In this document: piece by piece, positions 16,598 to 25,497 of the stretch
Layout: every line of letters starts with the position of its first letter
How positions within the stretch are numbered: position 1 is the first letter of the stretch
Source of the DNA: Lachnospiraceae bacterium
GTDB taxonomy: Bacteria > Bacillota > Clostridia > Lachnospirales > Lachnospiraceae
Direction of reading: 5' to 3'
DNA length: 44,256 nucleotides
Assembly: GCA_017518185.1 (NCBI GenBank)
Contig: JAFWWB010000065.1
Coordinates: forward strand, 1-44,256
Translations under genes and position numbers: made by a program
Notes under the pieces: generated by a model
The model's database searches: none
Told to the model about the DNA's origin: nothing
The model's input: only the letters and a program-made list of their open reading frames with translations

Positions 16598-17776
16598 ATG
16601 AGTGATAACGGTATCAGCAAGTCAAAGCAGAAGCGCCAGGCCCAGGCCAGCGCAAGGGCGGAGCAGAAGAAAAAGAAGGTCATAGCAACCTTCTGGGCAG
16701 TCTTTATCCCCCTGCTGCTCGTGGCTGCAGTGGTTGCGGCTATAGTCGCATACCAGCTTTCCAAACTGGATTATTCCAGATACCTTAACAAAGACGGAAA
16801 GATAAAGGATGTCAGGGCGGCGGATTATGTGGATGTGAACCTGGCAGGCTTCAGCTATGCGAAGGATGATATCTCCGCGGACGAAGCTACCATAGAGAGC
16901 GATATATCCTATGCCCTTTCACAGCATGCATATGTTTCGGATGATCCGGAGCTGGAAGCAGGCTACGGAGACAAGGTACAGCTTTCCTATACCGCGCAGA
17001 TGGACGGGGCGGCATACGGCGACCCCGTTGATAACAGGGATATGACCGTAGGCAATGAGGAGATCGCGGCAGAGTTTGATGATGCGCTGCTGGGGCTTCA
17101 TGCAGGTGATGAGACTGATGTGGATGTGACCTATCCCGCGGATTCGGAGAATACGGAGCTGGCAGGCAAGACCGTCAGCTATCACATCAGCTTCAAGGGC
17201 GTATACCAGGATCCCGAATTCACGGATGAGTTCGTGAAGGAGTATTATTCCGAGAACGCCACCACCGCCGAAGGATACCGCCAGTACCTGAGGGATAAGC
17301 ATTACAATGACAATCTGAAGAGTGAGGTAGAGAAATCCCTTTCTCTCAACAGCGTTGTAAAGGCCTATCCCGATAAGTACATGAACAATCTGAAGCGCGT
17401 ATACGAGGCAGAGGACCGTGCGAACATCAATAACTTCTATATGATGTACACAGGCCAGGAAGCTCAGGGCGAGACCTGGGAGCTTTACGGCATGTCATCA
17501 AAGGAGGAGTATGACGCAGAGCTTGCCAACAGGGCAAAGGAAGGCGCGGCAGAGGATATGGAGCTCCAGTTCATAGCAGACAGCGCCGGGATCTCCGTGA
17601 GCGAAGAAGAGATAAAGGACTTTTATGCCGGGCAGGGCATGGATGATGCCACCTATCAGAGCCGCAAGGCCGAGACAGGTGCGGGCTACATGGCCCAGGC
17701 AGCCCTTAAGGATAAGGTCATAAAGCATCTCTGCTCTGTGGCTGTTGTAACGGAAACAACTACCGTAGTTGATTGA
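16598..17776 (+). CDS. Membrane-anchored trigger factor/FKBP-like foldase
   Basis: A Lys-rich cytoplasmic N-terminus (QKKKK) and one membrane segment at about residues 29-52 place the rest outside the cell. Residues ~123-210 resemble an FKBP-type peptidyl-prolyl isomerase: GDKVQLSYTAQMDG, then FDDALLGLHAGDETDVDV and YHISFKGVYQ. Residues ~215-380 are helical (EFVKEYYSENATTAEGYRQYL, a substrate-chaperone-like KDKVIKHL end) and match the C-terminal chaperone region of trigger factor. Ordinary trigger factor is cytosolic and ribosome-bound; the ribosome-binding N domain is absent here and replaced by an anchor. Likely job: folding exported proteins, similar in place to PrsA (inference). It sits in an SRP and ribosomal operon, which fits a link to export. 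Confidence 0.8.
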   Translation: MSDNGISKSKQKRQAQASARAEQKKKKVIATFWAVFIPLLLVAAVVAAIVAYQLSKLDYSRYLNKDGKIKDVRAADYVDVNLAGFSYAKDDISADEATIESDISYALSQHAYVSDDPELEAGYGDKVQLSYTAQMDGAAYGDPVDNRDMTVGNEEIAAEFDDALLGLHAGDETDVDVTYPADSENTELAGKTVSYHISFKGVYQDPEFTDEFVKEYYSENATTAEGYRQYLRDKHYNDNLKSEVEKSLSLNSVVKAYPDKYMNNLKRVYEAEDRANINNFYMMYTGQEAQGETWELYGMSSKEEYDAELANRAKEGAAEDMELQFIADSAGISVSEEEIKDFYAGQGMDDATYQSRKAETGAGYMAQAALKDKVIKHLCSVAVVTETTTVVD

Positions 17777-17785
17777 TGAGAGGCT

Positions 17786-19351
17786 ATGGGGGACAGTCTT
17801 AAAAAGGAAAAGACAGCCTTTTTAGCAGCCCTTGTATCCGGGTTCTATTTTACCCTGCTGACTGCAGAGCACCTGCTGTCGGCAGAAGCGCTCCTCCGTT
17901 TCGGAGTCAGCAGCGCAGTGCTCATAGTCCTTTTTGAGCACATCATAAGACTTTTTCCCGGGATAAAGATCCCGGGCAGGCAGCTCAGGCTTCCGGAAAA
18001 GCATTTTTTCCTTATAGCCTGGGCCGCCTTTTTTATATGTTCCCTGCCGGCATACCTGGCCCTTTTTCCCGGTGTGTTCGGCTACGATTCCTATAAGCAG
18101 ATGGAATTCTACACGGGTCTTACCGTGTGGGACAGCCACCATCCGGTGCTTCATACCTGGCTTCTGGGAACGATACTCAGCCTTGGCAAAAAGCTTACCG
18201 GCGGCTATAACGGGGGTGTGGCCATATACTGTTTCCTGCAGCTGCTACTGCTTTCGGGGGCATTTGCCCTTTCGCTGGATCATCTTAAGAAGAAGGGGGC
18301 GCATCCGCTTTTGATCATCGGGGCTTTTCTCTTTCTTCTGTTCAACCCCACGATACAGCTTCTGAGCTTTAATACGACAAAAGATACCCTCTTCGGAGGA
18401 GTATTTCTCATATTTATCATCTTCTGGCTCCGCCTCCTTGAGGGAGAGAAGAAGGCTTTCATACCCTTTATCATAAGCGGGACTGTTTCCGCGCTCTTAA
18501 GGAACCAGGGAGTCTATGTGCTGCTGGTCATGCTCTTTATCGCAGCGGCGGTCTCCATTGATAAGAAGAACAGGGAGAGATATAAAAAGCCCTGTCTGGG
18601 AATTATCATAATGATAGCGGCAGTCATGCTCTTTAAGCTCCTGTGTTCTTCCGTATTCCATATCCCCGGCGGGGAGATACGGGAGATGCTGGGAGTCCCC
18701 ATGCAGCAGGTAGCAGCTGTGCTTAAGGAGAGTGAAAAGGAAGACGGCAGCGCCGTGCTTTCCGAAGAACAGAAGGCGGTGGCATACAGCCTTATCACTC
18801 CCGATATGGTCGCAGCCTACGATCCGGCCACGGCGGATCCGGTGAAGGGCGGCTTTGACAGCGCGCGATTCCTTAACGAAAAAGGTAAATATATAAAGAA
18901 CTACATTGCCCTGGGGCTTCAGAATCACGGGATCTATACGGATGCGTGGATCGCCATGATAAAGCCCTATTGGGATATGCGGCGCTGGGAGCATCACGGG
19001 CTCATGGCCATGCAGCCCGATGCGGAGGCCTGGGGCATATATGAGGACAGTCTTATCCCCGCATACGGAAAGCTTATCAAAGATATGGCTGTCATGGGGG
19101 ATTATCTCTGGATACCCCTGCTGTCCTGGATACTGAATCCGGGTATATATCCCTGGCTTCTGAGCTTCGTGCTCATAAAGGCGCTGGTTTATAAAAAAGG
19201 CAGATGGTTCATGGAAACGCTGCCGGGGCTGCTGTATTTCCTTACGCTGATGCTGGGCCCCATGGCCATGATACGCTATCCCTGGCCGCTTCTGATAACC
19301 ATGCCGCTGCTTTTTTACACACTGACGGACGGGGGAGGTTCGTATGGCTGA
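17786..19351 (+). CDS. DUF6020-like polytopic membrane protein (copy 1)
   Basis: 521 residues with about 11-12 hydrophobic segments and one large outside loop (about residues 290-420). Shared with the gene at 36042 are LPAYLALFPGVFGYDS, HPVLHTWLLG, LLSFNTTKDTLFGG and LLRNQGVYVLL. I recall this arrangement from the DUF6020 family of Clostridia and Bacilli. An acidic-aromatic first loop, many membrane helices and a long outside loop resemble GT-C glycosyltransferases, but no catalytic motif is proven. Function unknown; modification of a surface glycan is a guess. ATG 17786 follows the foldase gene by 9 bp and the end overlaps recJ by 8 bp, so it is co-transcribed. Confidence 0.7.
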   Translation: MGDSLKKEKTAFLAALVSGFYFTLLTAEHLLSAEALLRFGVSSAVLIVLFEHIIRLFPGIKIPGRQLRLPEKHFFLIAWAAFFICSLPAYLALFPGVFGYDSYKQMEFYTGLTVWDSHHPVLHTWLLGTILSLGKKLTGGYNGGVAIYCFLQLLLLSGAFALSLDHLKKKGAHPLLIIGAFLFLLFNPTIQLLSFNTTKDTLFGGVFLIFIIFWLRLLEGEKKAFIPFIISGTVSALLRNQGVYVLLVMLFIAAAVSIDKKNRERYKKPCLGIIIMIAAVMLFKLLCSSVFHIPGGEIREMLGVPMQQVAAVLKESEKEDGSAVLSEEQKAVAYSLITPDMVAAYDPATADPVKGGFDSARFLNEKGKYIKNYIALGLQNHGIYTDAWIAMIKPYWDMRRWEHHGLMAMQPDAEAWGIYEDSLIPAYGKLIKDMAVMGDYLWIPLLSWILNPGIYPWLLSFVLIKALVYKKGRWFMETLPGLLYFLTLMLGPMAMIRYPWPLLITMPLLFYTLTDGGGSYG

Positions 19352-21110
19352 CTGGTTTCTGATAAGGAAGGGCGGCGACTACGACAGTATCGCTGCCGAA
19401 AACAATATTTCTCCCGTTCTGGCGAGACTGCTGAAGAACAGGGGGGTGGAAGGACGCGAGGCGATAAGAGCCTATCTTTACGGAGGCGAGGAATGCTTCC
19501 ACGATCCCGGGCTTCTCAGGGATATGGATAAGGCCTGCGCAGTTCTTTCGGAGTATATAACTGCCGGCAGGCATATACGCATCATCGGCGACTATGATAT
19601 AGACGGCGTCTGCTCCACCTCTATACTGCTCCTGGGCATTCGTGAGCTGGGGGGCAGTGTCGATGCCCAGATTCCCCACAGGGTAAGGGACGGCTACGGC
19701 ATGAACTGCTCCATGATAGATAGTGCCGCGGAAGACGGTGTGGAACTGATACTTACCTGTGATAACGGCATAGCGGCCTCAAAGGAAGCTGCCCTTGCAA
19801 AGGAAAGGGGCATTGCGCTGGTGATAACCGATCATCACGAAGTGCCCTATATCGAAAAGGACGGGGAGCGGGAATATATACTGCCGGAGGCGGCCGCAAT
19901 AGTCGATCCTAAAAGGGAGGATGACAGTTACCCCCATCCGGGCATCTGCGGGGCCTTTGTGGCATTCAAGCTTATGCAGAGCCTTTTTAAGCTGATGAAG
20001 GGAGAGGAACCGGCCGGGGCGCTCAGGGAAAGGATGCTCCAGCTGGCGGCTTTTGCCACCGTGGGCGATGTCATGGAGCTTAAGGACGAGAACAGGGCAG
20101 TCGTAAAGACCGGGATGGAGCTTATGAGCAAAAGACCGGCTCCCGGCCTTAAGGAACTGATCGATGCTCTGGGGATCGCAGGGCAGAGTATAAACTGTTT
20201 TCGTCTGGGCTTCATGCTGGGACCCTGTGTGAATGCCACCGGACGTATCGATACCGCGGAGAGGGCACTGGAACTCCTGGCGGGGGAAGGCGGCGAAGAA
20301 GCCATTGCCCGTGCACTGGAGCTTAAAGAGCTCAATGAGAACAGGAAGAAGATAACGGAGGAGGCCGCTGAGGCTGCTTCGGCACAGATAAAGGCAGGGG
20401 AGCATGAGGGACTTAAGGTGCTGGTCATATACCTGCCGGACTGCCATGAGAGCGTGGCAGGTATAGTGGCGGGAAGGATAAGGGAGCGTTACGGGCTGCC
20501 GACCCTTATCGTTACGGACAGTGAGGAGGGACTTAAGGGCTCCGGCCGTTCGGTGGAAGCCTATCATATGTATGATGCGCTTAGCGCCGTGTCGGATATA
20601 TTTACGAAATACGGGGGCCACAGCCAGGCTGCAGGCTTCTCGCTGCCTGCGGACAGACTTGTGGAGCTGAGACAGAGGCTTAATGAGAATTGCACCCTCA
20701 CGGATGCGGATCTCAGGGAAAAGATATATGTGGATCTGGAACTGAAGCTTAAGTATGCCACCGGAGAGCTGATAGATGAACTGGCGGTGATGGAACCCTG
20801 CGGCAACGGTAATACCAGGGCGCTTTTCGGCAGGAGCGGACTTAAGCTCAATGCCGCATATATCGTGGGTGCCGACAGGACGCACTGCAGGCTCCGGGTC
20901 TTTGATGAAGACAGCGGCTATACGATGATGCTGTTTCGGAGGGCGGAGGATCTCTGCCGGGCCGTAAAGGAAAAATACGGGGAAGAAGGTCTTGAGGATC
21001 TTATGAAAGGTACTGCCGGTTTTCCTTTTTCTGTGTTATACTATCCTAAGTGGAATGAGTATAAGGGCAGCAGGAGCATCCAGCTGGTCGTAGAGGATTA
21101 TAAGATATGA
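19344..21110 (+). CDS. recJ: Single-stranded-DNA-specific exonuclease RecJ
   Basis: 5'-3' exonuclease on single-stranded DNA used in recombination and repair. DHH phosphoesterase motifs are intact: IIGDYDIDGVCSTSIL (residues ~75-90), TCDNGIA and ITDHHEVP, followed by GPCVNATGRIDTA. The DHHA1 part contains VAGIVAGRIRERYG, GSGRSVEAYHMYDAL and KYGGHSQAAGFSL, and an OB-fold domain closes the chain (LVVEDYKI). 588 residues, normal length. GGGGGAGG precedes ATG 19344. The usual apt and relA neighbours are not here. Confidence 0.96.
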   Translation: MADWFLIRKGGDYDSIAAENNISPVLARLLKNRGVEGREAIRAYLYGGEECFHDPGLLRDMDKACAVLSEYITAGRHIRIIGDYDIDGVCSTSILLLGIRELGGSVDAQIPHRVRDGYGMNCSMIDSAAEDGVELILTCDNGIAASKEAALAKERGIALVITDHHEVPYIEKDGEREYILPEAAAIVDPKREDDSYPHPGICGAFVAFKLMQSLFKLMKGEEPAGALRERMLQLAAFATVGDVMELKDENRAVVKTGMELMSKRPAPGLKELIDALGIAGQSINCFRLGFMLGPCVNATGRIDTAERALELLAGEGGEEAIARALELKELNENRKKITEEAAEAASAQIKAGEHEGLKVLVIYLPDCHESVAGIVAGRIRERYGLPTLIVTDSEEGLKGSGRSVEAYHMYDALSAVSDIFTKYGGHSQAAGFSLPADRLVELRQRLNENCTLTDADLREKIYVDLELKLKYATGELIDELAVMEPCGNGNTRALFGRSGLKLNAAYIVGADRTHCRLRVFDEDSGYTMMLFRRAEDLCRAVKEKYGEEGLEDLMKGTAGFPFSVLYYPKWNEYKGSRSIQLVVEDYKI

Positions 21111-22186
21111 ACGACAGAACGAGACATTCGGAGATAGATCTTTACAAGGGTCTGGGGATCATATTTGTTATGATATATCTGAGCGGAATGGCAGGCGGGT
21201 GGTTTGCGGACCTGACGGCCATCATCTGCTTTCCGCTGGTGATGACTGCAGCGGGTGCTTCACAATATGTGCGCGGCTATGAAGAGAGTAATACGGAGAT
21301 GTTCAAGCACGGCCTGGTACGCGGGCTCCTGCCATATCTCTGGTTCTCCGTGATCTTTCTGCTGATAGATGCGCTTGGCATGTTCATCGCACCGGAGAGA
21401 TTCGGTATCAATGGTCTCTATATCAATATCTACGAGACCCTCACTCTTACAGGTATAGGCGTGCTCTGGTTTTATCCGGTCTTTACGGTATCCACGCTGG
21501 TATGGAGGCTGTTCCGGAAGGATGTGAGCTTCCCCTGGATGGGAGGCAGCGTTACCTTCGTATGTGTTGCGATGCTCTGCATCTTCCATATAAGAGGCTT
21601 TGATGCGGCGTTCATATTCGAGGAGACGGAGCCGGGCCTTAACAACGTGCTGATGCGGCTTTCCTGCCTGCTCTGGCTTTCGGCTGCGGGCATATTCTTC
21701 TGCTTCTGGGGGGAACTCTGCTGCAGGCTTTCCGTGTATCTTAAGAAACATAAGTTTATCTGTGTCATAGCAGCCTTTACGGCAACGGCGGCAGGAGGCG
21801 TTCTCTGCATCTTTACGGGAGAAACGGACATACGCCTGATGAGAATGGGAAATCCGCTCATTACTCTCCCGGCCATGCTGCTGCTTTCCGGTGGCCTGTA
21901 CATTCTCTGCGGCTGGATAAGGACGATCAGGGGTATAGAGGAGCTGGGACGGTATGCGGTTATCATATATCCCTGCTTTGCATGCATGGGACTTACGGAG
22001 CTGGCATTGGGAATAGGCGGAAAGGTATTTGCGGCAACAATGAACAACTTCGCCTGCAGGGCCTGCGTGACGCTGGTGATGCTGGCTTTTGCGGCAGTGC
22101 TCATACTGATACTAAGGCTTAAGCCTTTCGCTTTTCTTTTCGGACACAGGAGCTTCAAAGCGCCGGGGGTGCAGGAGGAAGAATGA
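21107..22186 (+). CDS. Acyltransferase 3-like membrane protein
   Basis: 359 residues with about ten hydrophobic segments. The N-terminus RHSEIDLYKGLGIIFVM resembles the opening of acyltransferase family 3 proteins (R-x-x-x-[IL]D-x-x-[KR]-G-[IL]), which move acyl groups onto sugars or peptidoglycan, but the usual catalytic His is replaced: the motif reads DLYKG with MIYLSG after it where HxG-like residues are expected. It may therefore be a diverged, possibly inactive relative. It overlaps recJ by 4 bp (ATGA) and is the third membrane gene in the row. Function uncertain. Confidence 0.6.
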   Translation: MNDRTRHSEIDLYKGLGIIFVMIYLSGMAGGWFADLTAIICFPLVMTAAGASQYVRGYEESNTEMFKHGLVRGLLPYLWFSVIFLLIDALGMFIAPERFGINGLYINIYETLTLTGIGVLWFYPVFTVSTLVWRLFRKDVSFPWMGGSVTFVCVAMLCIFHIRGFDAAFIFEETEPGLNNVLMRLSCLLWLSAAGIFFCFWGELCCRLSVYLKKHKFICVIAAFTATAAGGVLCIFTGETDIRLMRMGNPLITLPAMLLLSGGLYILCGWIRTIRGIEELGRYAVIIYPCFACMGLTELALGIGGKVFAATMNNFACRACVTLVMLAFAAVLILILRLKPFAFLFGHRSFKAPGVQEEE

Positions 22187-22243
22187 TACTCTGTGTTTCA
22201 GGAGGCATAAGCGGCCACGTGCCGGATCTCGGAAAGGAGTATT

Positions 22244-23677
22244 ATGAAAGAGTATATCAGAGGTGCCAATCCTTACATGCCGCTGTGGGAGCATGTGCCC
22301 GACGGAGAGCCCAGGGTCTTTGAGCATAACGGAGAGAAGAGGGTATATGTATACGGCTCGCATGATATAGAACGTACACAATACTGCGGAAGGGATTACG
22401 TTGTATGGTCGGCTCCGGTGGATGACCTGACGGACTGGACCTGTCACGGTACAGCCTATGAGACCCATTACGACTCCATACTTTATGCACCGGACGTGGT
22501 GAAAAAGGGCGACAGATATTATATGTATGCTGCGGAGCGCAAGGGCAGCCTCATCGTGGTGGCTTCTTCGGATACGCCATGGGGGCCTTTCGAGAACCCG
22601 GTGGAGACAGATCTCGGCTTCGATCCCGGCATATTGGTGGATGATGACGGACAGGTCTACGCTTTCTGGGGCGGCTGCGCTGCGCCCTGTTATATAGCAA
22701 GGCTCAAGGACGATATGGCGACCATCGATGAGAGCACGCTTGTGGAGAACCCCATGGGACATTCCACCTGCCCCTGGGCTCCTGAGGATGACGGGCATAT
22801 CGACCTGATAGACGCTTTCTTTGAGGCATCCAGCCCCAGGAAGGTGATGGGCAAATATGTATATATCTTTTCGAGACGTTATGAGAAGCCGGTTCCAGAG
22901 CTGGGAGTCTTCGGCCCTAACAACGGATTTCTGTCCTACCGTTTTTCCGACAGTCCTTTCGGACCATACAGGGAAGGCGGGGATCTCAGCTTTAACGGAG
23001 GCGAGATACTGAAGGATGCCGAGGGCTGCGGCACCATGACCTACCAGTGGGGGAATAACCACGGCTCCATTATGGAGGTCAACGGGAAGTGGTATGTATT
23101 CTATCACCGCCAGACCGGTGTGAACGAGTACTCGAGACAGGCTATGCTGGAGCCGGTGGATGTGGCCCTGGGCAGAGACGGAAGGCTTTATATAGGGGAT
23201 ATACGCTATATCTGCGGGGAACCCGTATCCTCCCGGCCCGTGGAAATGACCTCCCAGGGAGCCCATATCAACGGCCTTGACGCAAGGAAGTGGATCTCAG
23301 CCGGATACGCCTGCCATATCTACGGAGGGGCGCTGAAGGCCTATATCGAACCGGGCTATGAGAGGACGGAGGAGATCTCAACGCCCGTGGTGAATATCAG
23401 CAGCGGTACTACTGTGGGCTTCAGATATATACAGTTTGGCGCTAACAGCCCGAAAGAGGTCACGATGGTATTGAGGGAGCATAAGGCTCTGACGGTACGC
23501 GTGAGGATCGATTCCTACAGGGGAAGGGTGATCGCCGAAACGGGATTTGCTGCGGACGAATATGAAAAGAGCGCCGCGCTGTGTACGGGCGTTATCGGAA
23601 AGCATGCGCTGTATTTTGAATTTGTTTCGGAGGAGGAAGGGGCTGTCGCCGCCTTTGACAAGTTCAGTTTTGATTGA
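22244..23677 (+). CDS. Glycoside hydrolase family 43 protein with C-terminal carbohydrate-binding domain
   Basis: Five-bladed propeller hydrolase of GH43 type, expected to act on arabinose- or xylose-containing oligosaccharides. Visible catalytic-region motifs are YAPDVV (the pKa-tuning Asp) near residue 84 and FFEASSPRKVMGKYVY with the probable acid Glu near residue 195; WGNNHGSIMEVNGKWYVFYHR is also typical. Residues ~340-477 form a beta-rich module like CBM6. There is no signal peptide, so it works inside the cell on imported oligosaccharides. GGAAAGGAG precedes ATG 22244. It stands 57 bp after the acyltransferase-like gene with no transporter or regulator beside it. Exact substrate is not readable from sequence. 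Confidence 0.9.
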   Translation: MKEYIRGANPYMPLWEHVPDGEPRVFEHNGEKRVYVYGSHDIERTQYCGRDYVVWSAPVDDLTDWTCHGTAYETHYDSILYAPDVVKKGDRYYMYAAERKGSLIVVASSDTPWGPFENPVETDLGFDPGILVDDDGQVYAFWGGCAAPCYIARLKDDMATIDESTLVENPMGHSTCPWAPEDDGHIDLIDAFFEASSPRKVMGKYVYIFSRRYEKPVPELGVFGPNNGFLSYRFSDSPFGPYREGGDLSFNGGEILKDAEGCGTMTYQWGNNHGSIMEVNGKWYVFYHRQTGVNEYSRQAMLEPVDVALGRDGRLYIGDIRYICGEPVSSRPVEMTSQGAHINGLDARKWISAGYACHIYGGALKAYIEPGYERTEEISTPVVNISSGTTVGFRYIQFGANSPKEVTMVLREHKALTVRVRIDSYRGRVIAETGFAADEYEKSAALCTGVIGKHALYFEFVSEEEGAVAAFDKFSFD

Positions 23678-23739
23678 AGGGACATCATAGTTTCTACATA
23701 GTTTGAACACAAAAAAAACACAATTGACTGGTATCATAC

Positions 23740-23769
23740 TTGACAGGATAGTTAATGACACATTACTAT
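23740..23769 (+). promoter_or_regulatory. Promoter running straight into a terminator
   Basis: TTGACA (23740-23745), an 18-bp spacer and TACTAT (23764-23769) make a good promoter with an expected start near 23776. The only thing downstream before murE's own promoter is the hairpin at 23786, so the product would be an RNA of about 40 nt unless the hairpin is read through. Confidence 0.65.
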
Positions 23770-23785
23770 CTCCCCCTCATATTAG

Positions 23786-23816
23786 GGCCGTCGCCGTAAG
23801 GCGGCGGCCTTTTTAT
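23786..23816 (+). terminator. Strong rho-independent terminator
   Basis: GGCCGTCGCC (23786-23795) pairs with GGCGGCGGCC (23800-23809) around a GTAA tetraloop, followed by TTTTTAT. It ends transcription from the GH43 gene and from the promoter at 23740. Confidence 0.95.
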
Positions 23817-23841
23817 GCCTTAACGGGCAAGCGCGTTTGAT

Positions 23842-23870
23842 TTGTAAAAATACAGGGTATATGGTATAAT
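23842..23870 (+). promoter_or_regulatory. Promoter of murE
   Basis: TTGTAA (23842-23847), 17 bp, and TATAAT (23865-23870) with an extended -10 (TGG before TATAAT). Start expected near 23877, about 50 nt ahead of the murE ATG. It probably drives murE-priA and the translation genes beyond. Confidence 0.85.
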
Positions 23871-23928
23871 CAGACGGCTGTTTTCAGAAAGACTGTATAT
23901 ACACAGGTGATAAGGGGGATCATGACAT

Positions 23929-25497
23929 ATGAGCAGATTATCTGAACTTATCAGGGACATAAGCTGTGAACTCATATGCGGAAGCGCGGATACGGAGATA
24001 AAGGCGCTTGTCACCGATTCCAGGAAGCTGGAGGAGGGCTGTCTTTTCACTGCGGTCAAAGGCCTTAAGTTTGACGGACACAGCGCCCTTCCGCAGGCAA
24101 TAGAGGCGGGAGCGGCTGCGCTTCTGGCGGAAGATATAAACGATGAGCTTAAGACGCTCTGTGAAGAGAAAGGAGTTGCGCTGGTCCGTACCACGGATAC
24201 CAGGGAGGCTCTTTGCTATGTTTCTGCAGCCTGGTTCGGATATCCGGCTAAGAGTCTTGCCACCATAGGCATCACCGGCACAAAGGGAAAGACCACCACT
24301 ACATATCTGGTGCGCTCGGCCCTTGAGGCGCTGGGCTATGGCTGCGGCCTTGTGGGAACGGTGGAGGTGGATACCGGAAAGCGGAAGATGCATTCCGTAA
24401 ACACTACCCCCGGCTCCTTCGAGCTTCAGTCCTATATGGCGGAGATGCGGGATGCGGGCCTGAAGGCCATGGTAATGGAGGTGTCATCCCAGGGCCTTAA
24501 GATGCACAGGACAGATGGCATAAGGTTTGACGCGGGAGTTTTCACGAATCTCTCACCGGACCATATAGCGCCGGGGGAGCACGAGGATCTGGAAGACTAT
24601 ATAAGCTGCAAGGCGTTGCTGTTCTCGCAGTGCGTCGTGGGCTGTGTCAACGGGGATGACGGACAGGCGGAGCGTATGCTCAGGGACAATACCTGCGATG
24701 ATACCATGAGCTTCGGCCTTTCACCCGGATGCGATATATATGCTTCCGGTATTAAGCTGGAATATACCGATGCCGTACCCGGTGTTTCCTTCATGCTGGA
24801 GGGACTTACTGAGGAAGCGGTGAGCGTGACCCTGCCTTTTCCCGGCAGGTTCTCAGTATACAATATACTTGCGGCCATATCGGCTGTATACATAAGCCTT
24901 GAAGCCCTTGGCGAGAAGAGGAGCAGGGAAGAGACACTGCCCGCGGTGATCGAAGGCTTCAGAAAGACTTTGGTGCCGGGGCGCATAGAGCTGCTCCCGG
25001 TTTCGGATGAATATGCCATGATGATAGACTACGCCCATAATGCCATGGCTCTGGAGAGTCTCTTAAAGACCATCAGGGAATACTCCCCGGGACGCATAGT
25101 CACGCTTTTCGGCTGCGGGGGCAACCGGGCGAAGTCCAGGAGGTACGAGATGGGCGAAGCCTCCGGAAAGCTGTCGGATCTTACCATAATAACCTCTGAC
25201 AATCCCAGGGATGAAGAGCCGGAGGATATAATCGCGGATATCATCACGGGGATGAAAAAGACCGGAGGAGAATACGTGACCATCACGGACCGTAAGGAAG
25301 CCATAGCCTGGGGTATGCATAACGCTAAGCCCGGGGACATACTCATCCTTGCGGGAAAGGGTCACGAGGATTACCAGGAGATAAAGGGAGTGAAGCATCA
25401 TATGGATGAGAGACAGCTGGTGCTTCAGATACTTAAAGAGGACGGAAATACGGAAGCCTTCGAAAGGATGGCTCAGAGATATCCGGATCAGCTGTGA
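23929..25497 (+). CDS. murE: UDP-MurNAc-tripeptide synthetase (meso-DAP-adding)
   Basis: Cytoplasmic Mur ligase that adds the third residue to UDP-MurNAc-L-Ala-D-Glu. N-terminal UDP-binding part (VTDSRKLEEGCLFTAVKG), P-loop GITGTKGKTTTTYL, NTTPGSFELQ, the MEVSSQGLKMHR motif, and C-terminal DYAHNAMALESLL and CGGNRAKSRRYEMG. The specificity loop reads TSDNPRDEEP; DNPR is the known mark of meso-diaminopimelate, not lysine. 522 residues, slightly long. ATG 23929 has AAGGGGGA nine bases ahead. It is separated from the division cluster and paired with priA, whose ATG overlaps the stop by one base. Confidence 0.96.
   Translation: MSRLSELIRDISCELICGSADTEIKALVTDSRKLEEGCLFTAVKGLKFDGHSALPQAIEAGAAALLAEDINDELKTLCEEKGVALVRTTDTREALCYVSAAWFGYPAKSLATIGITGTKGKTTTTYLVRSALEALGYGCGLVGTVEVDTGKRKMHSVNTTPGSFELQSYMAEMRDAGLKAMVMEVSSQGLKMHRTDGIRFDAGVFTNLSPDHIAPGEHEDLEDYISCKALLFSQCVVGCVNGDDGQAERMLRDNTCDDTMSFGLSPGCDIYASGIKLEYTDAVPGVSFMLEGLTEEAVSVTLPFPGRFSVYNILAAISAVYISLEALGEKRSREETLPAVIEGFRKTLVPGRIELLPVSDEYAMMIDYAHNAMALESLLKTIREYSPGRIVTLFGCGGNRAKSRRYEMGEASGKLSDLTIITSDNPRDEEPEDIIADIITGMKKTGGEYVTITDRKEAIAWGMHNAKPGDILILAGKGHEDYQEIKGVKHHMDERQLVLQILKEDGNTEAFERMAQRYPDQL

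Noticed and set aside
22183-22320. Short plus-strand frame from ATG 22183 into the GH43 gene
   Set aside because: It overlaps GH43 in another frame, turns Arg-rich and has no binding site for ribosomes.
22112-23266. 384-codon minus-strand frame opposite the GH43 gene
   Set aside because: Shadow frame; the plus strand carries clear GH43 motifs and a ribosome binding site.
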